Positions 37,042-49,218 of a DNA stretch of 64,000 nucleotides are shown one piece after another. The notes below the pieces were generated by a model, which did no database searches, was not told where the DNA came from, and was given only the letters and a program-made list of their open reading frames with translations. Within the stretch, counting starts at the first letter, position 1. Every line of letters begins with the position of its first letter. The DNA lies in assembly GCA_002748265.1 (NCBI GenBank), contig PDRY01000020.1, positions 1-64,000 on the forward strand, in the 5' to 3' direction. The position numbers and the translations under genes were made by a program. The stretch comes from Rhodobacterales bacterium (GTDB lineage: Bacteria; Pseudomonadota; Alphaproteobacteria; Rhodobacterales; Rhodobacteraceae).

Positions 37042-37464
37042 ATGCGCTTTGCACCTCTTTTTCTGGGATCGCTTGGCCTTGCTGCTCTGGTCGGCTGCTC
37101 CGACTTTGGCGATGATACCGGCCCCTATGCGAATGACGGCGAATGCGATGACCCGCGCTACACCGGGCAGGGCATGGCGAGCTCTTTGAACGACGAGAGC
37201 ATCGGCAGGGACGCAAGCGACTGCGCTGCAATGCTCGCCGCCGGCCGCATCCGGCCGATCCGTCAACGCAGCCAGTGGGAGCCTGCGCAATGCCGGGCCA
37301 TCAGCTTTGGCGACAACAGCTCGCAGTGGGCGCGGGATGGTGAATGCGACGATCCGCGTTTCGCCGGACCGGGCGTGGATGAAATCCTTCTCCCCGCCGA
37401 CAAGGGCCACGACGCCGCCGATTGCCGCGCCCTTTGCGAGGCCGGAGAAGCCTGGCCGCGCTGA
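37042..37464 (+). CDS. Lipoprotein with two DGECDDPR cysteine repeats
   Basis: A 140-residue predicted lipoprotein (lipobox LVGC, Cys 19). The rest is built from two copies of one unit with a 67-residue period: residues 22-69 and 89-135. Each unit reads FGD(D/N), then (A/W)..DGECDDPR(Y/F) and G(R/H)DA(S/A)DC, with cysteine pairs 35/61 and 102/128 that could form a disulfide in each copy. An extra pair, Cys 84 and Cys 132, might link the units. Acidic clusters DGECDDP might bind calcium. The same motif is known to me from other Rhodobacteraceae secreted proteins, but no function is established. Confidence 0.8.
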   Translation: MRFAPLFLGSLGLAALVGCSDFGDDTGPYANDGECDDPRYTGQGMASSLNDESIGRDASDCAAMLAAGRIRPIRQRSQWEPAQCRAISFGDNSSQWARDGECDDPRFAGPGVDEILLPADKGHDAADCRALCEAGEAWPR

Positions 37465-37526
37465 CCCCGGCGCCCGGGTCGCAAGTCCCCCTTGCGACCC
37501 CTCCCCGGAGCACGTCACAAAGGGGC

Positions 37527-41021
<3,495 letters not shown>

Positions 41022-41072
41022 ACCCCGCCCCGCCTTCGCCCTAGAATCGCGGCAAAAGATGCCGGAGGGGCC

Positions 41073-41963
41073 ATGAGCGGACAGGGCTGGAAATACGCAG
41101 CGGCGGCGATCGTGCTGCTCGCGGGATGCGGCGATCCGCTGCGCGATGTCGATCGGCTGTCGGACATCGAAACCGTCAGCCCGCCCGAAAACGCCCGGGC
41201 GATCACGGCCAATGTCAGCACCACGCAGCGGCCCGGGTTCTTTGGCATGCTGTTTGGGAACTCCGATCAAGGTCAGGGCGGACCCCGCGTGCCTCCGCAA
41301 GAGGACGCCGTGGCCCGCGCCCTGGAAGACGCCACCCGTGAGCAGCCCCCCGAACCCACCAACGCCGCAGCCCCGCCCCCGTCCCGAGCCGGAGGATTGT
41401 TTGGCGGGCTCTTCGGAGGCGGTGCAGCCGCGCGAACAGAGCCGATAACGGTGCGCACCCCGACACGGCCAGGCCGCGTGGGCAATGGCCCGGACAGCCA
41501 GCAAATCGCATCCGGGGAGAAACTGCCCTTTGGAGAGATTGCACGGGTGTGCGATCTGCGGCGTTCAGACCGGGGCACGAAGATCGGAGAGGCCGGCGGC
41601 ATTACCCTGTGGGATCCGTTCCCCAACTCCACCGCGCCGCGCCCGCACTACCTGACCGGCTTTCCAGACGGCTGCGCGCGCAGCTTCACGGCGGCGCTCG
41701 CCATGTTCGGCGCGGCGGATATGCACGAAACGACGCGCTACAGCGCTTCGGGTCCCTACGATGCTGTCGATCAAGCCTATGAGGACGTGAAGTCCCGCGT
41801 CTGTCGCGCGCGCCGGGGGCAACCTTGCGGCGACAAGATGCCCCGGCTGGAGCGGCAGCTCGCCTTCGTGTCCGCCTATGACAGCTTTGGCAACAGCACC
41901 AACAGCGCGGCGTTCCTGATCCATGCGGGCAAGGTTCTGGCGGCGACCCGGCGGGACCGCTAG
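41073..41963 (+). CDS. Lipoprotein of unknown function with GGLFGGLFGG linker
   Basis: A 296-residue predicted lipoprotein (lipobox LLAGC). The N-terminal third is low-complexity (Pro/Ala/Gly-rich) with a GGLFGGLFGGG segment near residues 107-117. The C-terminal 150 residues look globular: KLPFGEIARVCDLRR, GITLWDPFPNSTAPRPHYLTGFPDGCARSF and KSRVCRARRGQPCGDKMPRLE, with four cysteines. I do not recognise the family. ATG 41073 follows GGAGG. It shares a palindromic CTAG with the convergent yjbQ gene, both stops being TAG. Confidence 0.75.
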   Translation: MSGQGWKYAAAAIVLLAGCGDPLRDVDRLSDIETVSPPENARAITANVSTTQRPGFFGMLFGNSDQGQGGPRVPPQEDAVARALEDATREQPPEPTNAAAPPPSRAGGLFGGLFGGGAAARTEPITVRTPTRPGRVGNGPDSQQIASGEKLPFGEIARVCDLRRSDRGTKIGEAGGITLWDPFPNSTAPRPHYLTGFPDGCARSFTAALAMFGAADMHETTRYSASGPYDAVDQAYEDVKSRVCRARRGQPCGDKMPRLERQLAFVSAYDSFGNSTNSAAFLIHAGKVLAATRRDR

Positions 41964-42367
41964 GCCGACAGATGCGCCGCCACCTGGCGCCGGTGCGGCG
42001 CTGTGCGGTGTTCGAACAGGTAGATGCCCTGCCACGTCCCCAACCGAAGCCGCCCGTCCTGGACCGGGATCTGCAGGCTCACCGGCAACAGCGCCGCCTT
42101 GATATGGGCGGGCATATCATCGGGGCCTTCATAGGTGTGGGTCAGGTAGGACATGCGCGGATCCGTCGTGGGTGGCACCAGACGGTGGAAGAAAGCGGTT
42201 AGGTCGGTCTGAACTTCGGGATCGGCGTTCTCCTGGATCAGCAGACTGGCCGAGGTGTGCTGCACCAGGAGCGTCAGGAGGCCATCGCCTTGGACCCAAG
42301 CGGCCACGTCGCCGGTGAACTCATAGAGACCGGGGCCTTGGGTGGGGATGGAGAAGGTGGTGTGCAT
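41960..42367 (-). CDS. YjbQ-family protein (secondary thiamine-phosphate synthase-like)
   Basis: A 135-residue UPF0047/YjbQ protein. Family segments are LTLLVQHTSASLLIQENADPEVQTDL, HTYEGPDDMPAHIKAALL and GTWQGIYLFEHR, with conserved histidines that form a metal-like site. YjbQ has weak thiamine-phosphate synthase activity in vitro, but the physiological role is unclear. ATG 42367 fits the family start; the frame is open for 12 codons upstream into the DUF1294 gene, whose stop lies four bases away. Confidence 0.9.
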   Translation of the reverse strand: MHTTFSIPTQGPGLYEFTGDVAAWVQGDGLLTLLVQHTSASLLIQENADPEVQTDLTAFFHRLVPPTTDPRMSYLTHTYEGPDDMPAHIKAALLPVSLQIPVQDGRLRLGTWQGIYLFEHRTAPHRRQVAAHLSA

Positions 42368-42371
42368 GGGG

Positions 42372-42743
42372 TCAGCATGCCCTGATATGCATGGCCCATC
42401 CAAAGCTGATCACAGCCAGAAAGGCCGGCATCGCCAACATGTTCACAATGAAGCATAGCGTCAGATAGGTTGCAAAAGGCTGCTTCCGGGTCTTGTGGCG
42501 AAAAGCCCGTTGACCGATGCGAACGCCTATCGCGCCACCACAGAGCGCGATCAAAAGCAACGTTGCTTCCGATATTCGCCATGCCCCACGCTCCGCTGCA
42601 CGTTTATCGCGTAGCATTGCCAGAAAGCCCCATATGCTCATGACGCCCACGAACGCGAGGAACAGTCCCAGCTGCAGCGCTTGGGTATCGAAATCAGCTA
42701 TACAAGCGAGCGTGTGACTGCCCTCCCTCACAGCATCCGCCAT
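42372..42743 (-). CDS. DUF1294 family membrane protein
   Basis: A 123-residue membrane protein with four hydrophobic segments. The diagnostic DUF1294 run is DKRAAERGAWRISEATLLLIALCGGAIG followed by FRHKTRKQPFATYL. Function unknown; some members are fused to cold-shock domains. The start is uncertain: ATG 42743 is used, with a GTG at 42767. It lies 48 bases after rpoD and immediately before yjbQ on the same strand. Confidence 0.82.
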   Translation of the reverse strand: MADAVREGSHTLACIADFDTQALQLGLFLAFVGVMSIWGFLAMLRDKRAAERGAWRISEATLLLIALCGGAIGVRIGQRAFRHKTRKQPFATYLTLCFIVNMLAMPAFLAVISFGWAMHIRAC

Positions 42744-42791
42744 GGGATCGCGAGACGAGGGCGTCACAGTAATCCATTGTTCATCGAACCA

Positions 42792-44780
42792 TCACTGATC
42801 CAGGAACGACCGCAGTTTCCGGCTCCGCGAAGGATGCTTCAGCTTCCGCAGGGCCTTTGCTTCGATCTGGCGGATCCGTTCGCGGGTGACCGAGAACTGC
42901 TGCCCCACCTCTTCGAGCGTGTGATCCGTGTTCATCCCGATGCCAAAACGCATCCGCAGAACCCGCTCTTCGCGCGGCGTGAGAGAGGCCAGAACCCGCG
43001 TCGTCGTTTCCTTCAGGTTCTCCTGAATGGCACTATCAAGAGGCAGAACGGCGTTCTTATCCTCGATGAAATCGCCCAGCTGGCTGTCCTCTTCGTCGCC
43101 AATCGGCGTCTCAAGGGAAATCGGCTCCTTGGCGATCTTCATCACCTTGCGGACCTTATCGAGCGGCATTTGCAGCTTCTCGGCCAGCTCTTCATGGGTC
43201 GGCTCGCGACCGATCTCATGGAGCATCTGGCGCGCGGTCCGGGTGATCTTGTTGATCGTCTCGATCATATGGACCGGGATCCGGATCGTGCGGGCCTGGT
43301 CGGCAATCGAGCGGGTGATCGCCTGACGGATCCACCAGGTCGCATAAGTCGAGAACTTGTATCCCCGGCGGTATTCGAACTTATCGACCGCTTTCATCAG
43401 GCCGATGTTCCCTTCCTGGATCAGGTCAAGGAACTGAAGACCGCGGTTGGTGTATTTCTTGGCAATCGAGATCACGAGCCGCAGGTTGGCTTCGACCATC
43501 TCTTTCTTGGCCTGACGGGCTTCTTTTTCGCCCTTTTGCACCTGCTGCACGATGCGGCGGAATTCGCTGATATCGACCCCGACATACTGCCCCACCTGCG
43601 CCATCTCGGCGCGCAGATCTTCGATCTTGCCGGTGGAGCGTTCGATCAGAGCCTGCCAGCCCCGGCCGGTTTTCTCGCGCATACGGTCGAGCCATGTCGG
43701 GTCGAGCTCGCAGCCGCGATAGGCGTCGATGAATTCGCGGCGGTTGATCCGGGCCTGGTCCGCCAACTTCACCATGTTCGAGTCGATCGACATGATGCGG
43801 CGGTTGATGCCGTAAAGCTGGTCCACCAGAGCTTCGATCCGGTTGTTATGAAGGTGCAGCGAATTCACCTTCACCACCAGATCCGAGCGCAGGGACTGAT
43901 ACCGCTTCTCTGCAGCGTCCGAGAAGGTTTCCTCGTTCAGCTGGGCGGAAATCCGGGCGTCCTGCATTTCGGACAGCTCGGCGAATTCTTCGGCGATCAG
44001 GTCCAGCGTCTCCAGCACGCGCGGCTTCAGAGCAGCTTCCATCGCGGCGAGCGACATGTTCGCCTGCTCGTCCTCGTCGTCGTCATCGTCCTTGGCGATC
44101 GGGTTGCCATCGGCATCCAGCTCGGGGCCGGTATCCTTGGCAGGGGCGGCATTCGGCGTGTTGGCCGCCGCCGGGGCGGCGCCCACGACCGGCTCTTCCT
44201 CGTCATCGCCCATCTGGCCCGAGAACGTGGTCTCAAGATCGATCACGTCGCGCAGCAGAATGTCTTCGCCCAGAAGTTCGTCCCGCCAGATCGTGATCGC
44301 CTGAAAGGTCAGCGGGCTTTCGCACAGCCCCGAGATCATCGTGTTGCGGCCGGCCTCGATCCGCTTGGCGATGGCAATCTCACCCTCGCGGGAGAGCAGC
44401 TCAACCGAGCCCATCTCACGCAGATACATGCGCACCGGATCGTCGGTGCGGTCCAGCTTCTCGGTGGCGCCTTCGCTGACGGCAACCTCACGCGGACCGC
44501 CGGTGGTGGCCACTTCGCGCGATCCGCTGGCGTCGTCGCTGTCGCTGTCCTCGTCCTCTTCGGTGATCTGGATGCCCATTTCGTTGAGCATCGACATCAC
44601 GTCTTCGATCTGGTCCGAAGAGACCTGATCGGGCGGCAGAACCTTGTTGAGCTGGTCGTAGGTGATCGAACCCTTTTCACGGGCTTCTGCGATCATCTTT
44701 TTGACCGCGGCCTGGCTGAGGTCCAGCGACACGTCGTCTTGATCGTTGGTCTTCTGCTCGTCGGTATCCTTGGCGGCCAT
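42792..44780 (-). CDS. rpoD: RNA polymerase primary sigma factor (sigma-70)
   Basis: A 662-residue housekeeping sigma factor. Region 1.1 is followed by a long acidic insert (about residues 75-270, Asp/Glu stretches), then region 2 ([35 protein letters not shown] with 2.4 [19 protein letters not shown]), region 3, and region 4.2 ([25 protein letters not shown]). ATG 44780 is preceded by AAGGAG. It is downstream of dnaG on the same strand, the partial remnant of the macromolecular-synthesis arrangement. Four GANTC sites sit in its upstream region. Confidence 0.97.
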   Translation of the reverse strand: MAAKDTDEQKTNDQDDVSLDLSQAAVKKMIAEAREKGSITYDQLNKVLPPDQVSSDQIEDVMSMLNEMGIQITEEDEDSDSDDASGSREVATTGGPREVAVSEGATEKLDRTDDPVRMYLREMGSVELLSREGEIAIAKRIEAGRNTMISGLCESPLTFQAITIWRDELLGEDILLRDVIDLETTFSGQMGDDEEEPVVGAAPAAANTPNAAPAKDTGPELDADGNPIAKDDDDDEDEQANMSLAAMEAALKPRVLETLDLIAEEFAELSEMQDARISAQLNEETFSDAAEKRYQSLRSDLVVKVNSLHLHNNRIEALVDQLYGINRRIMSIDSNMVKLADQARINRREFIDAYRGCELDPTWLDRMREKTGRGWQALIERSTGKIEDLRAEMAQVGQYVGVDISEFRRIVQQVQKGEKEARQAKKEMVEANLRLVISIAKKYTNRGLQFLDLIQEGNIGLMKAVDKFEYRRGYKFSTYATWWIRQAITRSIADQARTIRIPVHMIETINKITRTARQMLHEIGREPTHEELAEKLQMPLDKVRKVMKIAKEPISLETPIGDEEDSQLGDFIEDKNAVLPLDSAIQENLKETTTRVLASLTPREERVLRMRFGIGMNTDHTLEEVGQQFSVTRERIRQIEAKALRKLKHPSRSRKLRSFLDQ

Positions 44781-44806
44781 GGGGGCTCCTTCACGGGGGC
44801 GCATGT

Positions 44807-44859
44807 GATTCGGCGCAGATGATTCGTTTGACCGAATCAACCGCGCAGCGAGATGATTC
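44807..44859. promoter_or_regulatory. Cluster of four GANTC (CcrM) sites upstream of rpoD
   Basis: GATTC at 44807, 44821 and 44855 and GAATC at 44834 fall within 53 bases between dnaG and rpoD. Three lie in TGATTCG context and one in the inverted CGAATCA, with GCGCAG repeated next to two of them. GANTC is the target of the cell-cycle methylase CcrM of alphaproteobacteria. Composition predicts about one site per 300 bases here. Confidence 0.55.
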
Positions 44860-44910
44860 GCAACCCGAAGCGCATGCTGCGGGCGCGGGGCGTGGTTTTT
44901 CAGGCGCCGC

Positions 44911-46857
44911 TCAGTCGCGGCGGCTGGGTTTGGCGTAGGTCAGGCCGCTCAGAAGCTTCTCCAGAGCGTCCTTTTCATCGCGGCGGATCGGGGCGCCGTT
45001 GGGGCCGAATTCGTATTCGACACGGCTTTCGGCTTCGGCGCGTTCGGCCTGATGAACGGCGCGCAAGGACAGGCCCAGGCGGCGCATCATCTGCTCATCG
45101 CCATGTTGGGAAAACTCCTCAAGCGTCTCGACCATTTCGCGGGCATGTCCACGGCGGGCGTTCAAGCGTTCCAGCTCATCTCGGACAACCATTCCGGCGG
45201 TTTCCGTATTGGGGTGACGCACCACGGGCATCACCGCGACATGGGGGCGGGTCAGCAAGGCGTCAAGGGCTTCGGGCCCCAAAGCCTCAGCCAGACGCGC
45301 CTCAAGCCCGGAATCGCCCGGATCCGCCAGCAGAGCGCGGCGGATCGCGTCATGGTCGGGGTCGGTAAACTCCATCTCTTCGAGCGCGTGGATGAAATCG
45401 GGCAGGATGCGTTCGTTGCGCACCAACACGGCAAGGATCTGCGCCTCGCGCAGGGCGTCTTGGTCCGCCAGCCCCCGGGCAAGCGCGGATTGCCGAGTGT
45501 CCGGCTGGGCGCCCCCCTCCCCCCGTTTGGGCGCGCCGCGCCGCCCAGAGGCGCCGGGCCCGCGCGCCCCGCCCGAACGGAAGAGCTGCCACCGCAGATC
45601 CTTGATCGTCTGCCCGTAATGGGCGCGGATCGACGGATCCTTGATCCGCCCGATCGCCTCGCGCAGGCTTTTGTCCAACGCCGCCTTGCGCTCCGGGCTG
45701 TCCAGAACGCGGCCTTCGGTTTCGCGCCGCCACAAAAGGCTGACCATGGGCTGAGCCGCCGCCACGACCTCGGCCACCGCGCCGGGCCCTTTGGCGCGCA
45801 GCAGATCATCCGGGTCCATGCCTTCGGGCATCAAGGCAAAGCGCAGCGACTGCCCCGCCTCCAGCAGCGGCATCGCCAGATCCATCGCGCGGTAAGCGGC
45901 CCGCAAGCCTGCGGTATCGCCATCAAGGGCAATCACCGGCTCCGGTGCGATCCGCCAGAGCATGGCAAGCTGGTGTTCCGTGATCGCCGTGCCCAGGGGG
46001 GCCACGGCTCCGGCAAACCCAGCCTCGGCCAGAGCGATCACATCCATGTAGCCTTCAGCCACGATCAGCGGCTGACCTTTGCCTGCGGCCTCGCGGGCGG
46101 GGCCGTGATTGAACAGGCTGCGGCCCTTGTCGAACAGCTCCGTTTCCGGCGAGTTGAGGTATTTCGCGTTATCGCTTGGGTCCATCGCCCGCCCGCCAAA
46201 GGCGATACAGCGCCCCCGCGCGTCGCGGATCGGGAACATGATCCGGCCTCGGAATGTGTCATAGGGCTTGCCGCCCTTCGTGCTGGGCTTGGCAAGCCCG
46301 GCGCCCAGGATCAGGCCTTCGTCGATCCCCTGCCCGCGCAGATGATCCCAAAGCCCCTGCCAGGCGTCGGGGGCAAAGCCGATCTCCCAGCGATCAAGCG
46401 CTTCCGGCCCCAGCCCGCGCCCTTCCAGATAGTCCCGCGCCGCCGCCCCGGCACCGCTGCGCAACAGCATCCGATAGTGCCGGACGGCCTGTTCCATGAC
46501 CTCGCCCAGTCGGGTGCGGCGGTCGGCCTTCTGCTGCGCCTGCGGATCGCGTTCGGGCATGGTGAGCCCGGCCTCGCGGGCAAGAATGCGGACGGCTTCC
46601 ATGAAGTCCACGTTCTCGGTCTCGCGCACGAAGGAAATCATGTCCCCTTTGGCGTGACAGCCAAAGCAGTAGTAGAAGCCCTTCTTGTCATCGACATGGA
46701 AGCTGGCGGTCTTTTCCTGGTGAAACGGGCATGGCGCCCACCAATCGCCCTTGGCTTGGTTGGATTTGCGCATGTCCCACATGACCTTGCGCCCAGCCAC
46801 CTGGGCCAGGCTCAAGCGTGTGCGCAGTTCATCCAAAAAACCGGGGGGCAGACTCAT
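44911..46857 (-). CDS. dnaG: DNA primase
   Basis: A 648-residue primase making RNA primers for replication. The N-terminal zinc-binding domain is complete ([30 protein letters not shown]), followed by the TOPRIM core ([26 protein letters not shown]) and a C-terminal helicase-binding domain. A low-complexity Gly/Arg segment ([21 protein letters not shown]) around residues 425-445 is a linker. ATG 46857. It is transcribed towards rpoD and lies 72 bases downstream of the OmpA-domain gene. Confidence 0.96.
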   Translation of the reverse strand: MSLPPGFLDELRTRLSLAQVAGRKVMWDMRKSNQAKGDWWAPCPFHQEKTASFHVDDKKGFYYCFGCHAKGDMISFVRETENVDFMEAVRILAREAGLTMPERDPQAQQKADRRTRLGEVMEQAVRHYRMLLRSGAGAAARDYLEGRGLGPEALDRWEIGFAPDAWQGLWDHLRGQGIDEGLILGAGLAKPSTKGGKPYDTFRGRIMFPIRDARGRCIAFGGRAMDPSDNAKYLNSPETELFDKGRSLFNHGPAREAAGKGQPLIVAEGYMDVIALAEAGFAGAVAPLGTAITEHQLAMLWRIAPEPVIALDGDTAGLRAAYRAMDLAMPLLEAGQSLRFALMPEGMDPDDLLRAKGPGAVAEVVAAAQPMVSLLWRRETEGRVLDSPERKAALDKSLREAIGRIKDPSIRAHYGQTIKDLRWQLFRSGGARGPGASGRRGAPKRGEGGAQPDTRQSALARGLADQDALREAQILAVLVRNERILPDFIHALEEMEFTDPDHDAIRRALLADPGDSGLEARLAEALGPEALDALLTRPHVAVMPVVRHPNTETAGMVVRDELERLNARRGHAREMVETLEEFSQHGDEQMMRRLGLSLRAVHQAERAEAESRVEYEFGPNGAPIRRDEKDALEKLLSGLTYAKPSRRD

Positions 46858-46929
46858 TGCGCCAGTATCCCCGGAGCGGCGCGGAGAGTCGAGACGGGGA
46901 AAGCGATCCGATGAGGGGCGCGGCGCCCG

Positions 46930-49215
46930 CTACCGCTCCGTCAGCTTCAGCTCGATCCGGCGGTTGGCGGCAAGCGCCGCGTCGCTGTCGCCTTCCGCGA
47001 TGGGGCGGTATTCCCCGAACCCGTTCGCCGCGAGCCGCTGCGGCGGGAACCCGAGCGCATCAATCATATAGCGCACGACGGACAAGGCGCGCGCCTGGCT
47101 CAGCTCCCAATTGTCCGCGAACTGCCCAAAGCCGGAAAGCTGCGTGGCATCTGTGTGCCCGTCCACCCGGATGATCCAGTCGATCCCATCGGGGATCTTG
47201 TCGGACAGATCCCGCAGCGTCTGCGCGATGGAGGCGATCTGCTGTTTACCGTCTTCGGACAGCACCGCCTGACCGGGCTCGAACAGCACTTCGGAGGAAA
47301 AGACAAACCGGTCCCCGACCACGCGCACGCCCTCGCGGCCAGCCAGGATCGCACTCAGCTCCCCGAAGAAATCCGAGCGGTAACGCTCCAGATCCTGCGC
47401 CTCCTCGGCGAGGCGGTCACGCTCTTCCTGAAGGCGGATGCGTTCGGCCTCTTCCAGCTCCGCGCGCTTTTTCTGCTCCGCCGCCGCCCGCGCCAGGGCG
47501 GTGTTGAGCCGATCCCCCAGAGAGCTGATCTGCACCTGCGCTTCACGGTCCGCCTCTTCGGCCAGGTCCAGAAGCTCCTGCAACGTGCCGATCTGGCGCC
47601 GCAGCTCGGCCACCTGTTCGTTCAACGCCGCAACCTGCCGCTGCGCACGGGCCGAGAGCTGCTCTTCCTCGGTCAGCCGATCCCGCGCCGTGGCCAAAAG
47701 CGCGGCCTGCCGGTCCGCTTCGCTTTGCGCCTCGGTCGTAGCGTTTTGAGCGCTGTCGCGGGCCGAAAGGGCCGCGGCAAGCTGCGCCTGAAGCGCCGCG
47801 CGGGCCGTTTCGGTATCGGTGCCGCCCGATTGCAGCGCAGCCACCTCCGCCGCGAGGCTTTCGCGAGCGGCGAGCGCCTCGGCCAGGCGGGTTTGCAGGG
47901 CCTCTTGTGACTGGCGCGCGGTGGTCAGCTCTGCCTCGGCCTCAGCCGTGCGGGCAAGCGCCCGGGCCAGTTCGTCTTCGAGCGAGGCCGCGCCTTCATC
48001 CGCCGCCTGCCGGGCCAGCACGGCGGCGGCCAGCTTGTCCTCCAGCTCCTTGCGGCTGGTCGCGCCCTCAGCGAGAGCCGCGTCCAAGGCAGCCTGCGCC
48101 GCCTCCAGCTCGCTTTGCGTCGCATCCTTTTCGGCCAGAGCGGCGGCCAGCTGTGCGCCAAGCTCATCTTGAGCCTGCGCTGCCTGATCCAGCCGGGCCC
48201 GCGCATCAGCCAGTTCGTTCTCGGTCACGGAACGAGAGGCCAATACTGCGGCAAGCCGAGCGTCCAGCTCGGCCCCGCTTTCGCGGGTCGAGGAAAGCGC
48301 CTCCTGAGCTTCCCGCTGCGCCAGAAGCGCCGCCGCGAGATCGGTCGCCGCTTCATCCTTGGCCAGATTAGCCGCGGCCAGAAGGGTCAGCGTTTCTTCG
48401 GCCTCTCGGCGCTTTTCCTCAAGCGTCAGGGTCATTGCGGTCAGTTCGGCATCGGCGTTTTCGAGCCGTTTGCGCAGCGCCTCGGCAGCAGCGGCATCGG
48501 CCAAACGGTCCGCCTCAAGCTGGTCGATCTGGCCCTGTGCCTCCGCCTGCCCGGCCTCCAGATCCGCGATCATCGCATCCAGAGCATCGGCCCGCGCCGC
48601 CGCCAGACGTGCCGCTTCGGCTTCGGCGTCGATCTCCTCACGGGCCTGAGCAAGCGCCAGGTTCAGCGCCTCTTGCTCCGAGAGCAGCGCCCCGGCCTGC
48701 GCCTCCGCAGCGGCCAGTTGCCCACGCACTGTCTCCAGATCGGCATCGCGCGCCTCCAGATCGCTGGTCAGCGCCGCGATCTTGTCGCGCGCCTGCGTGC
48801 GATCTGCCAACAGCCCGGCGACCTGCGCTTCGAACCCGGTGATCTTGGATTGCGCATCGGACAGGGCCGCAGCGGTGGCGTCCCGCTCCCGGGTCAGCGA
48901 TGCGATCAGGGCCGATTGGGCCTCCTGATCCTCGCGGGCCGAAGACAGCGCCGATGTCAGCGTGCCCACCTGAGAGGCAAGCGAGGCCGACCGGTCCTGC
49001 TCCAGCCCGAGGGCCCGCGATAGCGCCGCGACCTCGGCGGAGAGCTGTCCCAGCTCCGCCTCCTGCCCGCTGATCGTCTCGCGCAGCACGAACTGCACCA
49101 CCATGAAGATGGTGAGCACGAACATCAGCACCAGCAAAAGCCCGGTCATCGCATCGACGAAGCCCGGCCAGATCGACGCCTGAAACCTGTTCCCGCTGCG
49201 CCGCGACAGAGCCAT
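46930..49215 (-). CDS. MotB/OmpA-like protein with very long coiled coil
   Basis: A 761-residue protein. A short basic N-terminus leads to one transmembrane helix (FVDAMTGLLLVLMFVLTIF), with Asp21 at the position of the proton-carrying Asp of MotB. Residues ~46-590 are an Ala/Glu/Gln/Arg-rich coiled coil of repeating heptads, and the C-terminus (~625-761) is an OmpA peptidoglycan-binding domain (VLFEPGQAVLSEDGKQQI, WIIRVDGHTDATQLSG, ANGFGEYRP). It starts three bases after the partner gene's stop. Such stator-like pairs drive movement or energise the envelope with proton flow, but this architecture matches neither MotB, ExbD nor TolR. Role unknown. Confidence 0.85.
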   Translation of the reverse strand: MALSRRSGNRFQASIWPGFVDAMTGLLLVLMFVLTIFMVVQFVLRETISGQEAELGQLSAEVAALSRALGLEQDRSASLASQVGTLTSALSSAREDQEAQSALIASLTRERDATAAALSDAQSKITGFEAQVAGLLADRTQARDKIAALTSDLEARDADLETVRGQLAAAEAQAGALLSEQEALNLALAQAREEIDAEAEAARLAAARADALDAMIADLEAGQAEAQGQIDQLEADRLADAAAAEALRKRLENADAELTAMTLTLEEKRREAEETLTLLAAANLAKDEAATDLAAALLAQREAQEALSSTRESGAELDARLAAVLASRSVTENELADARARLDQAAQAQDELGAQLAAALAEKDATQSELEAAQAALDAALAEGATSRKELEDKLAAAVLARQAADEGAASLEDELARALARTAEAEAELTTARQSQEALQTRLAEALAARESLAAEVAALQSGGTDTETARAALQAQLAAALSARDSAQNATTEAQSEADRQAALLATARDRLTEEEQLSARAQRQVAALNEQVAELRRQIGTLQELLDLAEEADREAQVQISSLGDRLNTALARAAAEQKKRAELEEAERIRLQEERDRLAEEAQDLERYRSDFFGELSAILAGREGVRVVGDRFVFSSEVLFEPGQAVLSEDGKQQIASIAQTLRDLSDKIPDGIDWIIRVDGHTDATQLSGFGQFADNWELSQARALSVVRYMIDALGFPPQRLAANGFGEYRPIAEGDSDAALAANRRIELKLTER

Positions 49216-49218
49216 GGC

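Noticed and set aside
42681-44822. Long open frame opposite rpoD
   Set aside because: Same shadow effect; no ribosome site and low-complexity translation. Similar antisense frames opposite the dehydrogenase (60947-63016), thrS (31267-32874) and around 6465-8933 were dropped for the same reason.
47500-49050. Repetitive DNA suggestive of a tandem-repeat or CRISPR-like array
   Set aside because: The repetition is the GC-rich codon pattern of an Ala/Glu/Gln coiled coil inside an intact reading frame; units vary in length and sequence.
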